DNA of 52,129 bases from JAQVEB01 sp028698105 (lineage in GTDB: Bacteria; Bacteroidota; Bacteroidia; Bacteroidales; Dysgonomonadaceae), in the NCBI GenBank assembly GCA_964293155.1, contig CAXYYA010000027.1, forward strand, positions 1 through 52,129, in the 5' to 3' direction. Under the pieces are notes generated by a model that saw only the letters and a list, made by a program, of their open reading frames with translations, was not told the DNA's origin and ran no database searches. A program made the position numbers and the translations under genes. Position 1 is the stretch's first letter. Each line of letters opens with the position of its first letter. Positions 17,134 through 28,000 of the stretch are shown here, one piece after another.

Positions 17134-19392
17134 TCAATACCCCGGATTTTGGTACTGCCCCTTTGCAGCTGCGTCTAACAGATTACCATTTTCGTCCGTA
17201 AGCATATCTATAAATGTTTGTGGGAAAGGCTTAAACGTATTGAAAGGCCTGAAAACGCCCTTGCCATTACCTGTTTGTCCTTGTCCGGCTTCAATGTTAT
17301 CAGCTACCGGCCAATGATTTTGGAGTGTGGAGCCCATCTGCTGATGCCACATAATCCGATCCGCCTGAATTCCCGCGTGATGAATACCTTCGTAAAGGGT
17401 TAACTCACCAATCATTTCTCTGGTTAATTCATTGTATATAAAATGGACGAAGCGTTGCTCATTTGTGGCTGCACTGGATGGATAATTTTCAGCGATAGAA
17501 TTTGCAGATGCCCCATCCCAATAACTTGCGTCTATTTTCATATCCGACACGCGACTATAAGAAACCGTGTAAGGATATTGCTTTTCGCTCGATATTAAAT
17601 TCTCGGAACCTGGATATAGCCGCGCCAAAACTTCGGCTCTGTTCTCACCTGATTTATAAGCTGCCCTTTCGCGCACTTTATTAATATCATTAATAGCCAT
17701 CGCATAATTTCCTTTTCTGCCATATGCTTCAGCCCTAATCAGATATGTTTCTGCTATACGAAATATCGCAACGTTTCGGCTCCCATATTCTGAGCGTAGA
17801 GCCGTTCTGTTAATGTCAATATGCTTCTTAACAGTTGCGGCAACACCAACTCCTTTTTCTAATCCAATATTATTGGCAGTAAAGTCGTTACTTCCGTCTC
17901 TGCGATAATAATATATGTCACCATCCTTTGTCCAACGTGGATACAAAACATAGGGTTGTGCCTTAGCTTTTTCTATAGGAATTGCTGTTTCTTTCGTATT
18001 TTCCAGAAATACCAATCCTAAGTCGCCTTTTCCAATCTTATGTTCACCGGGTACAGCGTTACGTCCATTCCACGATTGTCTAGTGTATGTCGGTAATACG
18101 TTTGAATTAAAATATGCAGCATCGGCACTTGACCAAATTTTCGTAGTATTTTTGGGGTCGTTATAAGCAAAATAATCCACATCATTATCGCCATCCGCAA
18201 GCAAAGCCTTGTACTCAATCAAAAATGTTTTTTCGAAACGGGAATCAGATAGTTTGTCAGTAAAAACATCATATCCCCAATCATTTGTTCTCATTCTAAC
18301 ATTCATATCTCCATATGCCCATGTTCTATTTGGCAATCCCCATAATGCATTAATATAATTGTTCGTCATATAGACATGAAATCTCATACCGTAACGCGTA
18401 TTAGCAAGATTGGGTCCGAATGAAGCAGCCAAAATAATCTCAGGGTTGTTTTCCGAAGGGTAGGAACCTTTTGCAACGGCAAAAATATCGGCATAATCAT
18501 CCGCCAAATGATAATTGATAGTATTATCAATCACTTGTGACGCAAAATAGATACATGAGTCTAAATCTGTGGAAACGTTACCCTTGTACAGCATGCCAAG
18601 ATAGGCATTTGGATTCGCATTATCAATGGTGCCGTCCGATTTTCTGTATTGAGCATAATTGGCTCCTTGTGCCCGCTGAAGATAAAGTTTTGCCAAAAAA
18701 TGGGCTGCAGCGCCTTTTGAGACTCGTTCTCGTCCTTCAGTTGAATTATTATCTATAGCCGTTCCCGGCAGATTGTCAAAACAGTAACGTAAATCTGTGA
18801 TTAACTGTTTATAAATTTGTTCAGATGTTGATTTAGGGAAATTATAAGCATCTGGAAGTGAATTGTTGCTTTTTAGCGTCATGTGCACATCTCCAAACTG
18901 AGTGTTGAGCATATAATACACCCATGTTCTTGTAAATAAAGCCTCCGATAAACGTTCAGCAGCGTACTTTTTATCTGTCGCAAAACGCCCTAGGGCATCT
19001 CCATTTCTTATTGTTTCGATAGCCCGGTTACAATTGTTTATAATGGGATAACCTCCGAGTAACTGTTTCCCATAATACCCCATCAAGTAGTTTGCATAGG
19101 TGTTTCCTGCGGCTCCTGAAGGAGTCCAGATAGTGGGGGAATAAACATCCCATCCGTTATCTCCTCTTATTTCCGCATCAGTTCCTACATGGAACAGATA
19201 AACACCTTCTTCCCATCCATATTTCCATCTGAGTGCATCATATGTCCCGTTGATGAGTTGCTCTAATCCTTCTTCGGTGTTGAAGTAATCCTGCGTAATT
19301 ACCGAAACCATTTCTTCCTCAAGAAATTTATCTGAACAAGCCAGTACACCTATTATCGCAAATAAAATTATTATATATTTTTTCATAATCAT
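17134..19392 (-). CDS. SusD/RagB-family outer-membrane glycan-binding lipoprotein
   Basis: 752 residues, long for the family. The lipobox is VLACSD with Cys at about 19. The N-terminus shows the usual SusD opening (FLEEEMVSVITQDYFNTEEGLEQLINGTYDAL), and the TPR-like part continues with RAEAYGRKGNYAMAINDINKVRERA. The C-terminus ends in FKPFPQTFIDM...YQNPGY, again typical. It would form the lid on the partner SusC and bind rhamnogalacturonan oligosaccharides at the cell surface. It starts six bases after SusC. ATG 19386 is an alternative start. Confidence 0.95.
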   Translation of the reverse strand: MIMKKYIIILFAIIGVLACSDKFLEEEMVSVITQDYFNTEEGLEQLINGTYDALRWKYGWEEGVYLFHVGTDAEIRGDNGWDVYSPTIWTPSGAAGNTYANYLMGYYGKQLLGGYPIINNCNRAIETIRNGDALGRFATDKKYAAERLSEALFTRTWVYYMLNTQFGDVHMTLKSNNSLPDAYNFPKSTSEQIYKQLITDLRYCFDNLPGTAIDNNSTEGRERVSKGAAAHFLAKLYLQRAQGANYAQYRKSDGTIDNANPNAYLGMLYKGNVSTDLDSCIYFASQVIDNTINYHLADDYADIFAVAKGSYPSENNPEIILAASFGPNLANTRYGMRFHVYMTNNYINALWGLPNRTWAYGDMNVRMRTNDWGYDVFTDKLSDSRFEKTFLIEYKALLADGDNDVDYFAYNDPKNTTKIWSSADAAYFNSNVLPTYTRQSWNGRNAVPGEHKIGKGDLGLVFLENTKETAIPIEKAKAQPYVLYPRWTKDGDIYYYRRDGSNDFTANNIGLEKGVGVAATVKKHIDINRTALRSEYGSRNVAIFRIAETYLIRAEAYGRKGNYAMAINDINKVRERAAYKSGENRAEVLARLYPGSENLISSEKQYPYTVSYSRVSDMKIDASYWDGASANSIAENYPSSAATNEQRFVHFIYNELTREMIGELTLYEGIHHAGIQADRIMWHQQMGSTLQNHWPVADNIEAGQGQTGNGKGVFRPFNTFKPFPQTFIDMLTDENGNLLDAAAKGQYQNPGY

Positions 19393-19398
19393 TTTTTA

Positions 19399-22300
19399 TT
19401 AAAAACCGAATCTTAATCCCAGCACATAACTACGCATTATAGCTGTATTATTTGTTTGGCCTCCGGCCATTGCAGCAGATTTTGAATCCCATCCGTTAAC
19501 ATCATCCGGGTTAATTCCTATTTTTACCAAATCCCCTCCGAAAATGAATGGATTTAATACCTGTCCATAAACTTGCATACTTGAGAGATTAAATTTTTTC
19601 AAAACACTTTCGGGAAAGGTATAGGATAGTGCAATATTTCTTACAGCTACCATATCACCGAGAGCATAATTCATAACATCCGTATTACCATTATGAATCC
19701 GGGTTGTTGGCTGAGGAAATCGTCCCCCAGTATTTGTCGGGCTCCAAACATCATTTTCAACTCTGCGTCCGTAGGTTTGTAACAACCCATAGTAAAGATT
19801 TCCTACACGAGCATAAACAAAGAAGTTCAATTGCCAATTTCTGTAAGTGAAGGTGTTCGTTATGCCACCTATCCATTTTGGCCGGTTTGATCCCAAAATA
19901 ACGGCATCATCATCATTGATCTTTCCGAAACCATTGTCAAGTAAGGTTATTTTATCACCCGATCCCAAAGTGTACGTCTTTGAACCTTCAGTACCTTCAG
20001 CTACTTCTACCATGGGTTGCTGGTCAATTACCTTTACCTGCCCAGGTATGTAGGTCAACTTACCAACTGTTTTGTAAATATCCATCAAACGTTGATCCTC
20101 CGGTGTATCCTGCCACAATCTGTCAAATTTATAATCCCTCATCACCCTTATCGGATAGCCTATGAACCAACCGTTGCTCTTATCATCTTGTTTTCCATCT
20201 GCTAATTCCACGATTTTTTCACGATTTGTTGACCAATTAAAATCTGTTTGCCAACTAAAATCGGGTGTGCGAACATTCATTGTCGTCAATGAAACCTCGA
20301 AGCCGTTATTCTGTGTTCTTCCCACGTTGGTTTGAATACTTACATATCCTAATATGGCCGGAATGGAACGTGACATCAACAAATCGTATGTATTGGATTG
20401 ATAATATTCAAGTGTTCCGGATATCCGGTTATTTAAAATACCAAAATCGAGCCCTATATTTGTCTGAGCCGTTTTTTCCCAACCTAATGAATAGTTGGGC
20501 ATAACCGAGGCTTTTGCTCCGGGAACATCCGTATTGTTGAATACTTGATTTGCTGCCATTAGTGATCCGGTTGTACTGTATGCTCCAACCGAAGAGTTAC
20601 CTGTGACACCCCAACCGTATCTCAGTTTTAATTGACTTACCCAGTCCATCTGTTGAATAAACGGTTCCTGTTCCATTTTCCACGCAACTGCTAATGACGG
20701 AAAAAAGTCCCATTTGTTCCCTTTTGCTAACACGGAAGCCCCGTCCCATCTGCCGGTGGCTGTTAACAAATACTTATTCATCAATAAATAATTTATTCGT
20801 CCCATGTATGATGCTAATGCATATTTCGAGAAACCTGAATCATAACCTTGCGGTTTTCCCAGCCCGTTAGCAGCCAAGGAATACCACATTGCTGATGAAT
20901 ACAAGAGATCTTGTGACCTTACCCACAAATTTTCATTTCTTGTTTGCTGCGCAGATTGTAAGAGAGTGACATTCAAAGAATGCATATCTTTCCAATCCTT
21001 ATTGATATACAACAAATTTTCCAATACCCACGAAAAACTTGTCGCGTTGTTATTATATCCCGTCATTGGTTCAGAGGAAGGTGGCTTTGATCCGATGGGA
21101 TTGGTGTAATATTTATCGTAAAAACTACCTTCGCGACGATGCCTGAATTGAGCCCCCAGATTCATTCGGAACTTTAACCAAGAGGTAAGATCAATCTCTG
21201 TGAAATTACTGCTCATCATTGAATATACCCTGTCTTCATTTATACCATTTTCAATGTTCAACAATACGTTATCCCCCGATGGCCCCTGTCCTGTACCCGG
21301 ATTCATCAGATTTCCATCTTCGTCATAAGCAGGAGCATACGGAAGCAATGCTAATGCTTGTCCGTAAGAATCTTTGGCAGTGGTATTTCCGCCGTTGTTG
21401 ATCATTCCGTAATTTTGAACTGAATAATTCGCATTTAATGAAGTTCCTACTTTTAGCCATTTCACAGGATTAACCTCTCCATTAATATTTGCAGTAAAAC
21501 GCTGATAATCCTGATCAACCATTGACGATTGTTGATTCAGATAAGCCAAAGACATATATAGTCGCGATTTTTCTGAACCCGATGAAAGCGAAACTTGATG
21601 ATTATTCGTCAATCCGGTTCGTGTAACAAGATCCGGCCAATGTTGATCGAACAAATTTGCAGAATTGTAAACCGGTACCAGATCGGCATATCCCATTGCT
21701 TTTTCTTCGGCAGTTGACTGCCTTAGCACCTGATTTCCATTAGAATCCAATTGATAAGCCGTACCTAAGATTCTACGCATATAATTTTGATTTCCCATGA
21801 AAAGCATCATATCTCTCTCCATGTCGGGCGCTGTACCGTAAGCTCCTCCGTAGGTACCCCCATTTACGTATGCCGAGCGTTGCCAATCGAGTAACTCCTC
21901 CGATCCCATCCAATCCGTTAGCGAATTTATACGATTGAAAGAAACCGTGCCGTCGTAATTTACGGATACTTTCCCTACGACTCCTTTTTTGGTTTGTACC
22001 AATACAACCCCGTTAGCACCGCGTGAACCGTAAATAGCTGTAGCCGAAGCATCTTTAAGCACTTCGATGGAAGAAATGTCATTCGGATTTATATCCATCA
22101 TAGACCCAGAGGCCAAAGGAATCCCATCCACTACGTAAAGAGGTTCATTCGATGCATTGATAGATCTGTTTCCGCGTATGCGAATGGACGCTAACTCTCC
22201 CGGTCTGTTGTTCGAAGTGATATCTACTCCGGTTGCTTTACCTTGCAGTGCTTGTAGTGCATTTTGTACCGGTTGTTCTTTGATCTGTTTTTCGGTTACA

Positions 22301-22716
22301 CGGGATAAAGCGCCTGTTACGTCACTTTTCTTTTGAACTCCGTATCCTACAACCACAAGTTCATCCAAGGTTTGCGTATCTTCACGTAATGTTACATTAA
22401 TCACTGTTTTGCCGGTCACGGGTATGGTTTGCGTTGCATAACCGATATACGAAATCTGAAGTACCGCATCATTCGGAACATTAGCGAGTGTAAAATTCCC
22501 GTCAATGTCCGAAGTCGTTCCATTGGTTGTTCCTTCAACGATGATTGTAGCACCAATGACCGGAACACCACTTCCATCAACAATATTACCCCTTATCGTT
22601 TTGCTTTGCGCAAACACGAAAGCAGGAATTGCTAATAAAAAGATACCAAAGAGTAATCCTGAAAATAGATTTTTACAAGAATTACAATGTCTGTTTTTTT
22701 GTTGACAATCTTTCAT
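19399..22716 (-). CDS. SusC/RagA-family TonB-dependent outer-membrane transporter
   Basis: 1105 residues. After a signal peptide (about 17-36) there is a CarboxypepD_reg-like domain (IRGNIVDGSGVPVIGATI), a TonB-box region DELVVVGYGVQKK, and the plug (RIRGNRSINASNEPLYVVDG). The rest is a 22-strand beta-barrel ending MRSYVLGLRFGF with terminal Phe. It imports oligosaccharides captured by SusD into the periplasm using TonB energy. The N-terminal tail before the signal is odd (MKDCQQKNRHCNSCKN, three Cys). It heads the SusCD-to-CE12 transcript, with 419 bases of non-coding DNA upstream. Confidence 0.96.
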   Translation of the reverse strand: MKDCQQKNRHCNSCKNLFSGLLFGIFLLAIPAFVFAQSKTIRGNIVDGSGVPVIGATIIVEGTTNGTTSDIDGNFTLANVPNDAVLQISYIGYATQTIPVTGKTVINVTLREDTQTLDELVVVGYGVQKKSDVTGALSRVTEKQIKEQPVQNALQALQGKATGVDITSNNRPGELASIRIRGNRSINASNEPLYVVDGIPLASGSMMDINPNDISSIEVLKDASATAIYGSRGANGVVLVQTKKGVVGKVSVNYDGTVSFNRINSLTDWMGSEELLDWQRSAYVNGGTYGGAYGTAPDMERDMMLFMGNQNYMRRILGTAYQLDSNGNQVLRQSTAEEKAMGYADLVPVYNSANLFDQHWPDLVTRTGLTNNHQVSLSSGSEKSRLYMSLAYLNQQSSMVDQDYQRFTANINGEVNPVKWLKVGTSLNANYSVQNYGMINNGGNTTAKDSYGQALALLPYAPAYDEDGNLMNPGTGQGPSGDNVLLNIENGINEDRVYSMMSSNFTEIDLTSWLKFRMNLGAQFRHRREGSFYDKYYTNPIGSKPPSSEPMTGYNNNATSFSWVLENLLYINKDWKDMHSLNVTLLQSAQQTRNENLWVRSQDLLYSSAMWYSLAANGLGKPQGYDSGFSKYALASYMGRINYLLMNKYLLTATGRWDGASVLAKGNKWDFFPSLAVAWKMEQEPFIQQMDWVSQLKLRYGWGVTGNSSVGAYSTTGSLMAANQVFNNTDVPGAKASVMPNYSLGWEKTAQTNIGLDFGILNNRISGTLEYYQSNTYDLLMSRSIPAILGYVSIQTNVGRTQNNGFEVSLTTMNVRTPDFSWQTDFNWSTNREKIVELADGKQDDKSNGWFIGYPIRVMRDYKFDRLWQDTPEDQRLMDIYKTVGKLTYIPGQVKVIDQQPMVEVAEGTEGSKTYTLGSGDKITLLDNGFGKINDDDAVILGSNRPKWIGGITNTFTYRNWQLNFFVYARVGNLYYGLLQTYGRRVENDVWSPTNTGGRFPQPTTRIHNGNTDVMNYALGDMVAVRNIALSYTFPESVLKKFNLSSMQVYGQVLNPFIFGGDLVKIGINPDDVNGWDSKSAAMAGGQTNNTAIMRSYVLGLRFGF

Positions 22717-23135
22717 TCTCTTTGCATTAAAAAATAATTAAACTTATATTACCGATTTATCTAAACTTACCGTATTGTTTCTCGAAAAAAGGTTAAGAGG
22801 GTACATTTCTCTTCAATTCACTACCTCCTCTCAATTTTAACGTTCATCAGAATTGCGTTACAAATTGCAATACGCAAAACTATGAAATATTTATTATTTT
22901 TTATTAATAAATTTGATTTAATAACTGTGTTTTTTGATATATATAAATACGTCATTTTTTACATAACCACGAATGAAGTATTGTATTTTTTACGTTTAGA
23001 TTACTCTTAATCAATCAAATTATTTAGTGATAGCTGTTGTTAAATACTTAAATTGTTACAAAGAATGTACGTCCTGTAGCCTTATGTATTTGCTATAATC
23101 AAATTAGTGATCGCGATGCAAACATTAACATTTAT
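22717..23135. other. Non-coding gap between PL11 and susC
   Basis: This 419-base A+T-rich gap has no open frame of interest on either strand. It holds the candidate susC promoter at 22875-22882. The SusC transcript would carry a leader of roughly 150 bases if that promoter is used. I see no clear terminator hairpin for the upstream PL11 gene. Confidence 0.6.
22875..22882 (-). promoter_or_regulatory. Candidate -7 promoter box for susC
   Basis: On the minus strand this reads TAGTTTTG, an exact match to the Bacteroidales -7 consensus TAnnTTTG. It lies about 160 bases before the SusC ATG and is the only exact match I found in the gap. No TTTG is seen at the -33 spacing. Confidence 0.35.
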
Positions 23136-24977
23136 TTATTCACCCAAATAATAAGATGGAACCGGAGACTGCGGATATCCCATACTTCGATGTGTGATAT
23201 AACTTCTATAAATTGCATCTTGCATGAGGGTTGTTCTTTTGTCTTTTGCCGTGATGTTTGTGCGATATATTCTTATCTCGCCATTCAGGGCAGTAATAAC
23301 TTCTTCGCGCCAATCGCCATCCAAATCGGTTATCATAATAATATCTCCTTCAATGCCGGCAGTGAGTTCTTTCGATTTCCACTTCCATATTGTTTGAGCA
23401 CTCGTCGCCGATGATCCTGCCCCCCATTGATTATCGTCGCCACGAAATGTTTCACGGAGTAAATCGGCATCCCACCAAACCCAATTCCGGCAACCGGGCA
23501 CTTCGTCATTTGTTTTATTTATCTTCCTCCCTTCGGAGGTAAGTAAATATTTATCCGTGCTTCCCCCTTTTCGATCCTCGCTTGCAAAACATTCAAGTCC
23601 GGGATATTGCGGTAAGAAATCCGTCACCATACCATCGCCCACATGGTACGTTGTGTGCCCGATTCCCCAAATTAGTTCTCCCGTTTTACCGTCGAGTACA
23701 CAAACACCGCGACCGTTTTCTTTTTTCGGCTCCAGCGTCAAAAAAACCTGCAAGCCCTTAAATACGGGATTGATTTTGGTGAGATAAGCTTTATCGCTGT
23801 GTCCCAATCCCGAGGACCACAATATTGTTCCATTATCATCCAGCATACACGACCCCAACAAAATTTCATCGCGTCCATCGCCATCCACATCTCCCGCAAC
23901 CATGTTATGCGCTCCCATACTTCGTATCACCGGATTTTCCTCATCTCCGTCCCAATGCCACAATCGTTCCAAACGATTTCCATTTAATTGCCACGCGTCA
24001 ACAACCATCAACTTATATGTCCCCCGCGCAGCGAGAAGGCAGGGCGTCTTACCGTCCAAATATGCGATCCCGATCTGATTCCGACTTTGGCGATTGAGGT
24101 CTCCATAACGATCGTTTCTCTCAGGCCAATCCATCTTGCATACTTCTTCACAAGTCATGCCATCCAATATGGCAAGAAACTCTTTTCCTCCGCGAACTAC
24201 ACCGTTCGCGTCTTTCGTGAAATCATCCCCGGCAGTTTTTAGGGCCACTTCCGCTTTACCGTCTCCATTTAAATCGTAAACAACGTAAGGAGAATACCAT
24301 ACACCTGGCTCGATGCCAAGGCCCAAATCGTATGTCCACAACCATGTGCCGTCACTCAGATATGCCGAAATTTTGTAGGTTGTTCCGCTTGTGTCCCCCG
24401 GCCGTCCCGGATCTACATTCCTTGAGGGCGTTCGAACGACATAATCGTACGCTCCATCACCGTTTAAATCGGCAATACCAACTTTTCCCGCTTTATCATT
24501 AGTCGTGAGTTTAATGGATTTATAGTTTTTGAGTTGAGAAGTGTTAACTTCTATTTTATCTTTCGGAGCAGTTTTAGTTTTTACATTCACCGGCAACACC
24601 CAATAAGAAGCCTTTTGAGCAGGTTTTGAGTCAGTGAAATCGCACGTGAGCACGATCGGTTTTCGGTTAAGCTTTAGTATTTTTCCGTTCGATTCCCTGA
24701 AAACGTTAAAACCAACAGTTGGGTCATCTGTTTTCAACAATCTCCAACTCAAATAAATCCCTTGTTCATTATCGGAAGGTACAGCTACGAGCCCTCTGTT
24801 CAGTCTCTCTTCTATCCTTTTTTTTGCATATCCGTCAATTTGCCGTTTCGGTGCATGGCGAGGTTCAAGAATTTCGTAATAATAATAACTTTCTCTGGGA
24901 TCTTGCGAAAAAATGCTCGTTGAAACCAGTAATACGATTGTAGTTATACTTAAAAGTTTTTTTTTCATTTGTTTCAT
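23136..24977 (-). CDS. PL11 rhamnogalacturonan (endo)lyase
   Basis: 613 residues with a signal peptide (residues about 5-24, ending SIFSQ). The PL11 eight-bladed propeller is clear from repeated calcium-binding blade motifs: VGIADLNGDGAYDYVVRTPS, YDLNGDGKAEVALKT, VDGDGRDEILLGS and ITDLDGDWREEVITAL. It also has GAHNMVAGDVDG. PL11 cleaves the rhamnose-galacturonate bond of the RG-I backbone by beta-elimination, making the unsaturated ends that GH105 removes. It lies upstream of SusC in the same orientation. ATG 24968 (MKKKLLS) is another possible start. Confidence 0.94.
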   Translation of the reverse strand: MKQMKKKLLSITTIVLLVSTSIFSQDPRESYYYYEILEPRHAPKRQIDGYAKKRIEERLNRGLVAVPSDNEQGIYLSWRLLKTDDPTVGFNVFRESNGKILKLNRKPIVLTCDFTDSKPAQKASYWVLPVNVKTKTAPKDKIEVNTSQLKNYKSIKLTTNDKAGKVGIADLNGDGAYDYVVRTPSRNVDPGRPGDTSGTTYKISAYLSDGTWLWTYDLGLGIEPGVWYSPYVVYDLNGDGKAEVALKTAGDDFTKDANGVVRGGKEFLAILDGMTCEEVCKMDWPERNDRYGDLNRQSRNQIGIAYLDGKTPCLLAARGTYKLMVVDAWQLNGNRLERLWHWDGDEENPVIRSMGAHNMVAGDVDGDGRDEILLGSCMLDDNGTILWSSGLGHSDKAYLTKINPVFKGLQVFLTLEPKKENGRGVCVLDGKTGELIWGIGHTTYHVGDGMVTDFLPQYPGLECFASEDRKGGSTDKYLLTSEGRKINKTNDEVPGCRNWVWWDADLLRETFRGDDNQWGAGSSATSAQTIWKWKSKELTAGIEGDIIMITDLDGDWREEVITALNGEIRIYRTNITAKDKRTTLMQDAIYRSYITHRSMGYPQSPVPSYYLGE

Positions 24978-25008
24978 TTATTTTTTAACTGTACTTAAAT
25001 ATGACTCT

Positions 25009-28000
25009 TTACGGCCTTTGTAGCGTAATACCCATAACCCCGATAACGACTTCGTTGGAAAGTGTCTTAAGTGATAAATACTTTAGTTCTTTCCTCCGGT
25101 CTAAGGGAATGTCCAACAGAATTCCGGCACCTCCTTCAATTTCCCGTCCATAAACTCCTTTGATATTTAATTCTTTTCCTAACTTATTAGTGACGATTCC
25201 CGATATGAAATGTAACCTATACAATGGAACGCCTTTCAACTTGAATGCAAGGTCGTCCACATAAAAATCTTGTTCGATGGGGCACCACGTTTCCGGATTA
25301 ACCAGTTCTAACTTCTCCGAAGTGCCATCTTTATAAAATATGTTAATAACTCCGTTCGAGATATGGCATTGCATGTGGTTCGTGCTTCCCGCCATCAACA
25401 AGTAGGCATTGGTTGCTTGTCCGCTTAACGGAATATTGATGCTGTCGGGATAGTTATCCCAAAGCGAAGTGAACACAATATTCTTCCCTTTTTCGGGTGT
25501 ACGAAACGGAACGCCCAATGACGTTGATAATATTCCGTTTTGAATTTTACTTCGCATACCGGAATCATCAATCGTGGCGGTGAGCTTCGGATGGCACCAT
25601 TCCCCGATTCCCTGTGTTGGGATTTGAAGGGTAGTATAAGGCGAACGCGGAGTCAGATACTCGTTTTGGAAAATATCGGTAACATTGGAATTGAAATACG
25701 AATGGAGATCGACAAGGACACATTTTTCTGATTTTACATTCGTGAAAAATGCCGGATTTGGCCCTTCATTATTTTCAATCTTCATATTTACGGGTATCCA
25801 CCATTTCATATCCCCCGATCTTACCCGTATAAAAAAAGTATGGAAATTATTCGCAGCATTTACCCTTCCTTGCACGTTGGAATCCTTTACCTGTTTTTCT
25901 TCCAGTATATTTTGCGGATCGAAAATCTCCGTAATGTTGTAGGTTGATTTCACGAAAATTTTATCTTTATTTTTCAACGGCTTTTCAATCGTAAGAATTT
26001 CGGGAAACAGAGCTTTGCCTCCCCATTCGATTTTTATTTCAACCGGATTATTTTTCCGAATCGGAATAACGATATTTATCATCGGCCTTTCGATGGAATT
26101 TTCCCGTAGTTCCCATTTTACTTGTTTCCCGTTAGCTGAAAGCTCCTTAATTTTATCTCCACGAGCCGGTATCCGCAAATACAGCGTATCCACATTATTA
26201 AGCTGACAGTTAATGGAATATCGTTCGACTTTTTGCTGCGCGCCTGTTCGTTTGTAGGATAATGTAATGTCGGGTGTTTTTAAATCGGCGAATTCCCATT
26301 TATCGGGAAATCCGGGTCTGATGATCAGTTTTCGATTCATCGCGTCGGGATTGATCCCGAACAGCCCTTGAATAAACAAGCGCGATGCCACACCTACAGG
26401 ATCGCCAAAATCGCGGTAGCATTCTCCGCGAGCGGCGTCGTAGAAACTAATTTGCCCAAAATTTCCAGGACTATTCCCCAAATACATGCCGTCCAACACG
26501 GAACTTTTGAGTAAATTGAATGCCGGTTCGCTTCTTCCAGCCTGAAAATAAGCCAATGCCATGTTCATCACTTCCGCGAAAGCCACGTTGTTAATGCTCC
26601 ACGAATAAGGCAGCCAGTCGGTAGTGGATATGGTTTGTAAACCTTCTTGCGCCAACCCTTCACCTCTCACCGGAATATGCGGAATAACGTTATCTACGTA
26701 TTGCGTTGACTGATAATTTTGAAAATTGTCGCCGATCGCACCGTCAACGGCGTGATAAATTGTCCAGACTCCGGCACTTTCGTGCAGCCGCTTTAATCCC
26801 ATAAAATCCTTAAACTCGGCCCAATGTCCTTTCGAAGGTATCCACAACACGGCGTTCACGGCTTGATAAATTTTTTCAGCCTCCACCCGATAAGGCGAGG
26901 GGTCTTCGCCTATTTTTTCCGCGATTTCGACAGCCATCTTGTTTGCGCGATAGTTATATGCGGTGGAATGCGTTACAGCGCCGCTGTTATAATATAAAGC
27001 ATCGCTTGCCCAAATGCAGGCATACGCATCATAAAGTCCGTCATGGTCGGGGTCGTAATTTAATTTTTCCCACGCCAAATGATGTTTGATCACGGGCCAC
27101 ATTTTCTTTGCATACTCCAGATCGCCTGTCCAATTCAAATGCCATAACAATTCATCCATATAAGCCAGATTCATATCATAATGATGCATCTGATCATTGC
27201 GGTAGGGATTGCGGCAGATGTAACCGTTGCTGTATTGCGGCGTTCCCCACTTTTTCTCCGAACGAGCGAGGTTTAATTCTTTATCTTGAGCCGGATGGGA
27301 AATGGTTTGCGGAACGCCCGTAACCTGGCTTGCAGCATACGCATCGAAATGTGTTCGTGCACGATCATGCCAACCCAAAAAATCGCCGGTATAAGCTGCA
27401 CGCCAACCTGTAAGCGGCATTCGCCAGCCAATAGCTCCGTGCAGCCAAACCTGACCGTCCCAAATGCCATCGGCAGCAACCGCCAAGGCGCTTCCAACAG
27501 TGTTTAAGTAAGGATCGGGAGTGGAGATTTGTATTCTCGATGCCAATGATTCGCGTGTTTTTTCCGCTTCACTAAATTTGCTTTTCAATTCGTTTTCCCG
27601 AAAAGTGTTTTCTCTTCCGATGTAGAGATATTGTTCGTCTCCCAACATGAATAAACCGTATAAAACCGGAAGTGTATCGGTTTTCAGATTAGAGCTTTGC
27701 GGGAGAATTCCGTAGATTTTTTCTGTATTGTCTTTTCCGAAAGAAAGAGTAAACTCATTTTCATTTAAAATGTACTTATTTCCTTTGCAATATTCGGGTT
27801 TCAGGTCGAAACAATCCGGCGGGTCAACGCCCATGTCGCCTTCTCTTGAAAAACGCGTGTTTGATGCTCCCCCATATTTACAAACCAATTGAACTTTCTC
27901 CGGAATATTTTCTTTCCAAATCTTCCATATTGCGCCATCCGCATCAAACAACGCCATTGCCTGGATATGCAATTTTCCGTTCCTGAAAATGGGATCTGAA